Assembly: GCA_030690875.1 (NCBI GenBank)
Contig: JAUYFP010000033.1
Coordinates: 1 to 6,055, forward strand
DNA length: 6,055 nt
Reading direction: 5' to 3'
From: a bacterium
GTDB taxonomy: Bacteria > Patescibacteriota > Patescibacteriia > UBA1558 > GWA2-36-10
Shown: piece after piece, positions 1 to 4,584 of the stretch
Position numbering within the stretch: the stretch's first letter is position 1
Layout: each line of letters starts with the position of its first letter
The notes under the pieces: model-generated
Databases searched by the model: none
What the model was told of the DNA's origin: nothing
What the model saw: the letters and a program-made list of their open reading frames with translations, nothing else
Made by a program: the position numbers and the translations under genes

Positions 1-1
1 G

Positions 2-1156
2 CCTCCGGTAGAAACCTTTGCCAATATCAAAGTAGTCGGCGTTGGCGGTTCAGGCGGTTCGGCAGTTAATCGTATGGTCTCTTCTAAAATAAGGGGTGTT
101 GATTTTATTGCCGTCAATACTGATGCGCAAGCTTTGCATCATTCTATTGCTCCAAAAAAAATTCATATTGGTAGAAATACCACCCGAGGTTTGGGAGCGG
201 GTATGGATCCGGACTTAGGATTAAAAAGCGCTGAGGAAAATGAGCAGGATATATTAGCCAACTTAGAAGGCGCGGATATGGTTTTTATTACCTGTGGACT
301 GGGCGGCGGTACTGGCACAGGCGCGGCGCCCTTGATTGCTGATTTGGCTAAAGAAGCCGGCGCTTTGACAGTGGCGGTAGTTACTAGGCCTTTTACTTTT
401 GAAGGAGTGCAGAGACGGGATATTGCTGACAGAGGTTTAGAGCGCTTAGCTGATAAGGTTGATGCTATTATTACCATACCCAATGATCGCTTACTACAAA
501 TAATTGACAAAAAAACCTCACTTTTGGAAGCTTTTTCCATAGTGGATGAAGTTATTAAGCAGGGTGTTCAAGGTATTTCCGATGTTATTACTGTGCCGGG
601 CTTAGTCAATGTGGATTTTGCCGATGTTAAAACTATTATGAAGCAGGCTGGTTCAGCGCTGATGGGAATTGGTAGCGCCAGCGGTGAAAACAGAGCTAGA
701 GATGCCGCCAAAGCGGCCATTGATAGTCCGCTTTTGGAATTATCGGTTAATGGAGCGACTGGAGTTTTATTTACTATTTCCGGCAGTAGCGATTTGTCTA
801 TGTTGGAAGTCAATGAAGCGGCTGAAGTCATTACCGCCAATTGCGATCCAGAAGCTAAAATTATTTTTGGCGCTATTATTGACGAATCATTAGGCGAGCA
901 AGTTAAAGTAACAGTTATTGCCACTGGTTTTAAAGACCATGAACAATCAAACAAGCCCAAAGCAGTTACTCACCAAACAAATTTATCTTATCCGGAAACC
1001 TATGCTAAAAAAGAAGAAGAAAGAAATATTAAACGCGCTTTTGAAAAAGTCAAAGCGCCGGAAGAAAAAGAAGAAAGCGTAGAATTGCCCAAGAGCAAAG
1101 AAGAGGAAGAACTGGATATTCCGGCATTTTTAAGGAAAAAATTAAGAGGTAGATAA
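2..1156 (+). CDS. ftsZ: Cell division protein FtsZ, 5'-partial
   Basis: Tubulin-like GTPase that polymerises into the cytokinetic Z-ring at midcell. The reading frame is open to the left edge, so the true start lies upstream. The ATG at base 74 is internal, because the residues before it (FANIKVVGVGGSGG) are the conserved first nucleotide-binding loop. Numbering from the first visible residue, GVGGSGG is at 13-19, the tubulin signature GGGTGTG at 101-107, and the T7 loop NVDFAD, which supplies the catalytic aspartates of the next subunit, at about 203-208. A charged, Lys/Glu-rich linker follows the core, and the protein ends in DIPAFLRKKLRGR, the conserved C-terminal peptide that binds membrane tethers such as FtsA or SepF. 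The signature is preceded by TCGL where TAGM is more usual, a mild variation. 384 residues are visible, close to full length. Stop is TAA. Confidence 0.98.
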   Translation, partial: PPVETFANIKVVGVGGSGGSAVNRMVSSKIRGVDFIAVNTDAQALHHSIAPKKIHIGRNTTRGLGAGMDPDLGLKSAEENEQDILANLEGADMVFITCGLGGGTGTGAAPLIADLAKEAGALTVAVVTRPFTFEGVQRRDIADRGLERLADKVDAIITIPNDRLLQIIDKKTSLLEAFSIVDEVIKQGVQGISDVITVPGLVNVDFADVKTIMKQAGSALMGIGSASGENRARDAAKAAIDSPLLELSVNGATGVLFTISGSSDLSMLEVNEAAEVITANCDPEAKIIFGAIIDESLGEQVKVTVIATGFKDHEQSNKPKAVTHQTNLSYPETYAKKEEERNIKRAFEKVKAPEEKEESVELPKSKEEEELDIPAFLRKKLRGR

Positions 1157-1204
1157 TATTTGCTAGTCGTAGAAATAAATATTAAGTTTATAACTTTACT
1201 GCTC

Positions 1205-1259
1205 GCTGACCAAGCAAATCGTTTAGACGCTTCGCGTAATCACTCTTTGCTTAGTCAGC
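1205..1259. repeat. 55-bp imperfect inverted repeat
   Basis: The arms GCTGACCAAGCAAA (1205-1218) and TTTGCTTAGTCAGC (1246-1259) are complementary at 13 of 14 positions. Read as a minus-strand RNA, the single mismatch becomes a G-U wobble. The 27-nt interior carries a second perfect hairpin, ACGC-TTC-GCGT (1227-1237). No T-run follows on either strand, so it is not a canonical terminator for ftsZ. It could be a dispersed palindromic repeat, an mRNA 3'-end stabiliser or a small RNA. I see no terminal duplication or ORF that would make it a mobile element. Confidence 0.6.
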
Positions 1260-1276
1260 TCGCATAATTTATCATA

Positions 1277-1323
1277 TAATTAGCATGGTTAATTTCTAAA
1301 CGGGATGAATCCCGTTAGAAATT
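1277..1323. repeat. Dispersed-type repeat copy 1, hairpin-forming
   Basis: Bases 1277-1310 are identical over 34 bp to 1421-1454. Within this copy, 1291-1306 (AATTTCTAAACGGGAT) and 1309-1323 (ATCCCGTTAGAAATT) are inverted repeats that pair along 15 bp with one bulged A, giving a strong hairpin with almost no loop. No T-run follows. The palindrome reads ATGAAT at its centre, opening a 13-codon frame (MNPVRNSQTFVFE, 1305-1346). From memory, unverified, similar 'NPVRNS' palindromes are scattered through patescibacterial genomes. Confidence 0.75.
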
Positions 1324-1420
1324 CACAGACCTTTGTTTTTGAATAAACAAGTAAAAATAATAAATTAACTATTTAATTTAAAAAATAGGTTTAATAAACA
1401 ATTTTACGAAAAGTTTTATT

Positions 1421-1454
1421 TAATTAGCATGGTTAATTTCTAAACGGGATGAAT
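1421..1454. repeat. Repeat copy 2, overlapping the nrdR start codon
   Basis: This is an exact 34-bp copy of 1277-1310, displaced by 144 bp, beginning TAATTAGCATGG and ending CGGGATGAAT. Its last six bases are codons 1-2 of nrdR. The perfect right arm of copy 1 is missing here. Instead the nrdR codons that follow (1458-1478) align with copy 1 bases 1311-1330 at 16 of 20 positions with one gap, after a 3-base difference, so a degenerate hairpin with ATG near its loop is still possible. Confidence 0.8.
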
Positions 1455-1919
1455 TGTCCGGTTTGCAATTCTCAGGACACTAAGGTAGTAGACTCTCGTC
1501 TGAGTGGCGAGGGTTTTAGTATTCGCCGAAGACGCGCTTGTAATAAATGTGATTTTCGTTTTTCTACTCTTGAGGAAATGGAAATTTTGGATTTGGTGGT
1601 TATTAAACGCGATGGTCGTCGAGAAAACTATAGTAAAGCAAAATTAATCAGGGGTTTGAAAACTTCTTTAGAAAAAAGGCCTTATCTTGAAGAAAAGTTT
1701 TTTAGGCTAATTAGGGAAATTGAAAGAGATATCCAAAAAAAATCCTTAAACGAGATAAGCTCCAAACAAATTGGCGAAATAGTCATGCGTCGCTTAAAGT
1801 CTTTTGATCAGGTGGCCTACATTCGCTATGCTTCGGTTTACCGCTCTTTCAAAGACGCTAAAACTTTTCAAAAAGAGCTTAATTTACTGCTAAAAAAGAA
1901 AAATAGCGCTACTAAGTAG
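1449..1919 (+). CDS. nrdR: Transcriptional repressor NrdR
   Basis: Cytoplasmic zinc-ribbon/ATP-cone repressor that senses ATP/dATP and represses ribonucleotide reductase genes. The N-terminal zinc ribbon has C3, C6, C31 and C34 (CPVC and CNKC), with the family-typical TKVVDSR and IRRRR stretches between them. The ATP-cone spans about residues 47-137 (VVIKRDGRRENYSKAKLIRGL) and ends with the characteristic DQVAYIRYASVYRSFKD. At 156 residues it is of normal length. The start is fixed: an in-frame TAA lies at 1434-1436 and residues 1-6 are needed for the zinc ribbon. There is no Shine-Dalgarno, and the 34-bp repeat covers the bases upstream and the first two codons. Its target operator cannot be seen here. 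It lies directly upstream of a B12-controlled unit, which fits a B12-dependent class II reductase, though none is visible in the window. Confidence 0.97.
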   Translation: MNCPVCNSQDTKVVDSRLSGEGFSIRRRRACNKCDFRFSTLEEMEILDLVVIKRDGRRENYSKAKLIRGLKTSLEKRPYLEEKFFRLIREIERDIQKKSLNEISSKQIGEIVMRRLKSFDQVAYIRYASVYRSFKDAKTFQKELNLLLKKKNSATK

Positions 1920-1929
1920 CCGGCTATTT
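1901..1929 (+). terminator. Hairpin at the nrdR stop codon, possible weak terminator
   Basis: AAATAGC (1901-1907) pairs with GCTATTT (1923-1929), and GCTAC (1908-1912) pairs with GTAGC (1916-1920), leaving a TAA loop and a CG bulge. This gives a 12-bp stem that includes the nrdR stop codon. The nearest T-rich run (TATTTTTT, 1939-1946) starts ten bases later, so it is not a classical intrinsic terminator. It may slow or partly end the nrdR transcript, or protect its 3' end. Confidence 0.35.
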
Positions 1930-1956
1930 GCCAAAAGTATTTTTTGGTGTTAGAAT
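1928..1956 (+). promoter_or_regulatory. Sigma70-type promoter for the riboswitch unit
   Basis: The -35 is TTGCCA (1928-1933) and the -10 is TAGAAT (1951-1956). Each matches consensus at 5 of 6 positions, with the ideal 17-bp spacer, and TG at 1948-1949 gives an extended -10. Transcription would begin near 1963, just before the riboswitch core. If so, the 5' arm of the possible P1 stem (1953-1962) is not transcribed. Confidence 0.65.
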
Positions 1957-2064
1957 TTATCTACTTTGAAAATTTAATCAGGGAACTGAGGTGAGAATCC
2001 TCAACAGTCCTAGCTACGGTAAGTCCCATTGAGCGGGAACGAGTCCGACACCTGAGATTTATTC
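1953..2064 (+). ncRNA. Cobalamin riboswitch aptamer
   Basis: This leader RNA would bind adenosylcobalamin or a related corrinoid and repress the gene downstream. The conserved blocks appear in the right order. AGGGAA is at 1980-1985. The P4 hairpin follows, TGAGG (1987-1991) with CCTCA (1999-2003), and its GGTGAGAATCC matches the family GGTGaaAATCC. Next come the P5/L5 region CAGTCCTAGCTACGGTAA (2005-2022), a small TCCC/GGGA hairpin (2024-2037), and GAGTCCGACACCTG (2041-2054), matching the closing block ending ACCTG. An outer P1 of GAAT-tt-ATCT (1953-1962) with AGAT-tt-ATTC (2055-2064) is possible, but it conflicts with the promoter placement. The core is short, with none of the large peripheral stems of the Salmonella btuB element. 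Exact corrinoid preference cannot be read from sequence. Confidence 0.88.
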
Positions 2065-2088
2065 TTTTTTCCTAAGGAGAGAAAGGAT
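2061..2088 (+). promoter_or_regulatory. Riboswitch expression platform: P13 hairpin with L13 kissing loop
   Basis: ATTCTTTTTT (2061-2070) pairs with GAGAAAGGAT (2079-2088), including three G-U pairs, around the 8-nt loop CCTAAGGA. Loop bases 2072-2078 are complementary to L5 bases TCCTAG (2008-2013), six pairs with one bulged A. This is the layout of the ligand-stabilised L5-L13 kissing interaction known from cobalamin riboswitches. The loop and its 3' flank also contain AAGGAG (2074-2079), a strong Shine-Dalgarno, so ligand binding should hide it. The inner P13 bases 2061-2064 are shared with the possible P1. Confidence 0.6.
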
Positions 2089-2107
2089 GAGTTTATTATC
2101 AAACTAA
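2087..2107 (+). CDS. Candidate 6-codon leader peptide (MSLLSN)
   Basis: This ATG lies 7 nt after AAGGAG (2074-2079), the only strong Shine-Dalgarno with ideal spacing that I find in the window, and the frame closes at TAA 2105-2107. It is out of frame with the 589-codon gene, so it is not an alternative start. The stop codon sits 9 bases before the terminator's left arm (2117), so a ribosome finishing here would cover that arm. This suggests translation of the leader may couple ligand sensing to termination. The peptide itself probably has no function. It could also be an accidental frame in a platform that uses AAGGAG only for RNA pairing. Confidence 0.4.
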   Translation: MSLLSN

Positions 2108-2116
2108 CGAACTTGT

Positions 2117-2144
2117 CTCTGCTCTTCTTAAAGCAGAGTTTTTT
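2117..2144 (+). terminator. Intrinsic terminator of the cobalamin riboswitch
   Basis: CTCTGCT (2117-2123) pairs with AGCAGAG (2132-2138), followed at once by six T (2139-2144). It lies between the aptamer and the start codon at 2173, so it can act as the OFF switch. An alternative pairing of AAGGAGAG (2074-2081) with CTCTTCTT (2122-2129), eight pairs with one G-U, would disrupt it and is a candidate antiterminator. Confidence 0.8.
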
Positions 2145-2172
2145 GATTATTTGATTAATTTATATAAAAATT

Positions 2173-3942
2173 ATGTTAAAGAAAACCATTTTATTTTTCC
2201 TCTTAGCTGTTTTATTGGTCATTAGCCCAAATGCTATTTTGGCTGATACTGGCAAAAGCGTTTCGTACTTACAAAGCCAGTCGCAAAATGCTTGGATTAC
2301 GCAGGCGCTTTCAGCTAGCGGAGTCAGCAATCCAGATATTAGTTATCTTGATTACTCTAGTACTGATTTAATGACGGTGATAAAAAATATTTTGGTTTTG
2401 TCCGCCACTGATAGCCAAAATTATGAAAAAATTGAAAATTTTATCTCAGTCATTGAGCAGAATTTTACTGATGGCCAATTGGGCTCAGTTGATTTATTAA
2501 ACGATGATTTTTGGGGGCTGATGGCCTTGGCTTCAGTAGGAGAGACTGAGCATATTGACTCCATAAAAAATTATATTTTATCTCATCAAAATAGCGATGG
2601 CGGTTGGAGCTGGTCTACTACTTTTTCTTCAGACAGCAATGATACCGCCGCGGCTATTATGGCGCTTTTGGACGCCGGCTTCAATCAGTCGTCTCCGGAA
2701 ATAGTCAAAGCATTGGACTATCTAAAAAGCGTCCAAAATGAAGATGGCGGTTTGGCTTATGATGTTGATAGTCAGTCTGATGGCGCTTCCAGCGCTTGGG
2801 TCATATCGGCTTTAAATAAAGCTGGTCTTAGCGCTAGCACTTGGATTATAGGCGACAAAAATCCAATTTCTTTTTTACAAAGTTTAGAACAGTCTGATGG
2901 TTCATATCTGTGGATGCCAAGTGATTCTCAAGGATCAGCGATGATTACCGCTTATTCGCTTGTTGCCCTATCAGGCAAATCTTATCCGGTAAACTATATT
3001 GATTTGCCTGTTGAGGAGCCGATTGTATCCGGCCATAAGCTGAGAATTGAAGGCCCGGACAACACGATTTGTTTGGCCAGCAACATTGAGGCCAATAATA
3101 TTTTAGATTTGCTTATTGCCGGCGCTAGTGTTTGCAATTATACTTACACGCTGGAAAATAGCGCTTACGGCACTTATGTTTCATCAATAGATGGTATTGA
3201 GGCCCAAGGAATGAACGGTTGGCAGTATTTTGTTGACTGGCATTCGGGAATGGTAGCGGCCGCTGATTATCAGCTAGTTGCCAATGAGGAAGTCTTATGG
3301 GCTTATGGTGGCTGGCCTTTGTATCCGGGAAAAATTTCCGTTACTAGCCAAAGAATTGAAGCTGGAGAAAGTATAACTATCAGTTCGCAGTATTTTGATG
3401 GCAATTCTTGGCAGATTTGGCCCAACGCGCCGCTAAAATTGTCGGAGAGCGATTATCAAACAGACAGCGCTGGACAGCTTAATCTGCCTTTGACGAGTGA
3501 TGGAGTATATCCGCTTTATGCCAATTTTGACTCTGAACATATCAGAAGCGAAAAATTTTTTATTAGCGTTGGCTCTGGCATTTCTCAGACAGTTGATCTT
3601 TTGGTAAATATTGAATCTAATGGTGGCGGTGGTGATTTAGTTTCTTTTTCCGTTAGCCAGAGCAGTATTGATTTTGGCACGCTTCGCGCTGGCCAGTCAG
3701 CGGAGACTATTATCAATTTGGAAAATACCGGCAATGTGGATATTTATATAGAAGCTAGCATCTTGGGCGACAATGTTTTTACTGATTATACCAAGTTGAG
3801 CCAAGTTTTGTGGACAGATTTTAATTTGGATTTGGCGACTGCTCAGAATAAACCGGTAAATGTCGCTTTGTCTGTGCCGACTGATTTTGCTACCAGCGGT
3901 CAAAAAAACGGTCAGTTGATATTTTGGGCAATTGGTAATTAA
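2173..3942 (+). CDS. Secreted transcobalamin-like protein (alpha/alpha toroid + DUF4430 + Ig-like domains)
   Basis: Probable extracellular corrinoid-binding protein. Residues 1-24 are a signal peptide (ILADTG, cleavage after about A24). Residues 28-275 form an alpha/alpha toroid of the prenyltransferase/transcobalamin type. Three repeats are clear: HQNSDGGW with DTAAAIMALLDAG, VQNEDGGL with DGASSAWVISALNKAG, and LEQSDGSYLW with GSAMITAYSLVAL. Residues 288-381 match DUF4430: LRIEGPDNTI, GTYVSSIDG, GWQYFVDW, DYQLVANEEVLWAYGGW. Human transcobalamin and intrinsic factor have the same toroid-then-beta-domain order and clamp B12 between the two. C300 and C321 could form a disulfide. Two Ig-like domains follow (about 385-467 and 490-589). 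There is no membrane anchor or sortase motif. I see no DxDD cyclase motif, so a 'terpene cyclase' label would mislead. The upstream cobalamin riboswitch supports B12 binding; no binding residue is proven. No Shine-Dalgarno precedes the ATG. Confidence 0.85.
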   Translation: MLKKTILFFLLAVLLVISPNAILADTGKSVSYLQSQSQNAWITQALSASGVSNPDISYLDYSSTDLMTVIKNILVLSATDSQNYEKIENFISVIEQNFTDGQLGSVDLLNDDFWGLMALASVGETEHIDSIKNYILSHQNSDGGWSWSTTFSSDSNDTAAAIMALLDAGFNQSSPEIVKALDYLKSVQNEDGGLAYDVDSQSDGASSAWVISALNKAGLSASTWIIGDKNPISFLQSLEQSDGSYLWMPSDSQGSAMITAYSLVALSGKSYPVNYIDLPVEEPIVSGHKLRIEGPDNTICLASNIEANNILDLLIAGASVCNYTYTLENSAYGTYVSSIDGIEAQGMNGWQYFVDWHSGMVAAADYQLVANEEVLWAYGGWPLYPGKISVTSQRIEAGESITISSQYFDGNSWQIWPNAPLKLSESDYQTDSAGQLNLPLTSDGVYPLYANFDSEHIRSEKFFISVGSGISQTVDLLVNIESNGGGGDLVSFSVSQSSIDFGTLRAGQSAETIINLENTGNVDIYIEASILGDNVFTDYTKLSQVLWTDFNLDLATAQNKPVNVALSVPTDFATSGQKNGQLIFWAIGN

Positions 3943-3944
3943 TT

Positions 3945-4511
3945 ATGAAGTTTAAGATACTATTATCTATATTATTTTTTCTGCCCCTTGGCGCTCAGGC
4001 CATTGGCGTATCAGTCAGTCCGGCAAAATTGGAAATAATTTATCCCAGTAACGATAAAGCAACGTTGATTATAACAAATATTTCTCCGGAGCCGATTTTG
4101 GTGACAGTTTTCCCCGATGACTTGGAGGAGTTTATAAAAATAAGCCCCGCTGAATTTGAGCTATTGCCGGAGGAAAAAACGCCAGTAAATATTTTGCTTG
4201 ATTTTAAACAGCCAAAATCCGGCCTGAAGAAAACTGATATTTCTATTATCAGTCGCGCTTTGGAAAAGCAAAGTTTTAACGCCGCCTCAGGCATCAAAAT
4301 ACCGCTCAACATATATTTCGACAGCGGGCGCTTTAAATGGTCCGGACTTTTGGTTTTCATCGTTGTATTTTTTGGCATTTTGTTGGCTTTTGGGCTTGCA
4401 AAATTGGCTGGCTGGCTGATAAAACCCAAGAAAAAGAAGCATTTCTGGCAAAAAATAGATTTTTTGCGCCAGCATAGGCGCTCCAAATGGCCATTTAGCT
4501 GGCTAAAATAG
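3945..4511 (+). CDS. Membrane-anchored Ig-like protein, likely partner of the transcobalamin-like protein
   Basis: I do not recognise a named family with certainty. Residues 1-19 are a signal peptide (FFLPLGAQA). Residues 20-125 look like one Ig-like beta-sandwich (VSVSPAKLEI, ATLIITNISPEPI, FIKISPAEFELLPEEKTPVNI), similar in style to the DUF916 ectodomains of Gram-positive WxL-interacting proteins. One transmembrane helix lies at about 133-158, followed by a strongly basic cytoplasmic tail (PKKKKHFW, QHRRSK). The topology is thus extracellular N-terminal domain, cytoplasmic C-terminus. It starts 2 bases after the stop of the 589-residue gene and has no Shine-Dalgarno, which suggests translational coupling, and it shares the riboswitch-controlled transcript. 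Since the upstream protein lacks an anchor, this one may tether it at the cell surface. That role is inferred. No transporter domain is present. Confidence 0.85.
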   Translation: MKFKILLSILFFLPLGAQAIGVSVSPAKLEIIYPSNDKATLIITNISPEPILVTVFPDDLEEFIKISPAEFELLPEEKTPVNILLDFKQPKSGLKKTDISIISRALEKQSFNAASGIKIPLNIYFDSGRFKWSGLLVFIVVFFGILLAFGLAKLAGWLIKPKKKKHFWQKIDFLRQHRRSKWPFSWLK

Positions 4512-4535
4512 CGATTAACTAATCGCTATTTTTTT
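4505..4535 (+). terminator. Strong intrinsic terminator closing the B12 unit
   Basis: AAAATAGCGATT (4505-4516) and AATCGCTATTTT (4521-4532) form a perfect 12-bp stem around the loop AACT, and the last stem bases run into seven T (4529-4535). It includes the TAG stop (4509-4511) of the preceding gene and overlaps the next promoter. Confidence 0.9.
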
Positions 4536-4543
4536 GTTATAAT
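4515..4543 (+). promoter_or_regulatory. Extended -10 promoter inside the terminator
   Basis: A perfect TATAAT -10 (4538-4543) is preceded by TG at 4535-4536 (TGTTATAAT). TTAACT (4515-4520), 17 bp upstream, is a 4/6 match to the -35 and lies in the terminator stem and loop. Transcription would start near 4550 and serve the 115-residue gene and prfB. The extended -10 makes up for the weak -35. Confidence 0.7.
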
Positions 4544-4584
4544 GTATACTATGTAAGAAAGAAAGAACATTAAATAAAATTTGT

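Larger units (their letters stand above)
1157..1448. other. ftsZ-nrdR intergenic spacer
   Basis: This 292-bp spacer has no supported gene. It contains the 55-bp inverted repeat, repeat copy 1 and most of copy 2. Between them, roughly 1350-1420 is very AT-rich and is the likeliest place for an nrdR promoter, but I cannot single out a convincing -35/-10 pair. I see no tRNA fold and no ftsZ terminator with a T-tract. Confidence 0.6.

Noticed and set aside
163..960. Minus-strand frames of 125 and 130 codons and a plus-strand 74-codon frame inside ftsZ
   Set aside because: They overlap a certain FtsZ frame completely and their translations show no domain-like sequence; they are shadows.
1157..1448. 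Insertion sequence remnant in the ftsZ-nrdR spacer
   Set aside because: Inverted and direct repeats are present, but there is no transposase fragment and no target-site duplication around a defined element.
1277..1454. CRISPR array
   Set aside because: There are only two copies of the 34-bp unit, with a 110-bp gap between them, and no cas genes; one copy overlaps a coding start.
2087..2172. ATG 2087 as the true start of the 589-residue protein
   Set aside because: It is in a different frame and stops after six codons; the signal peptide begins at 2173.
2173..3000. Terpene cyclase or prenyltransferase enzyme
   Set aside because: The toroid repeats resemble those families, but there is no DxDD motif, a signal peptide exports the protein, a DUF4430 domain follows, and the gene is under a cobalamin riboswitch. 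A binding role fits better.
4040..4486. Minus-strand frames opposite the 188-residue membrane protein
   Set aside because: They are the antisense of a frame with a clear signal peptide and membrane helix, and have no start signals of their own.
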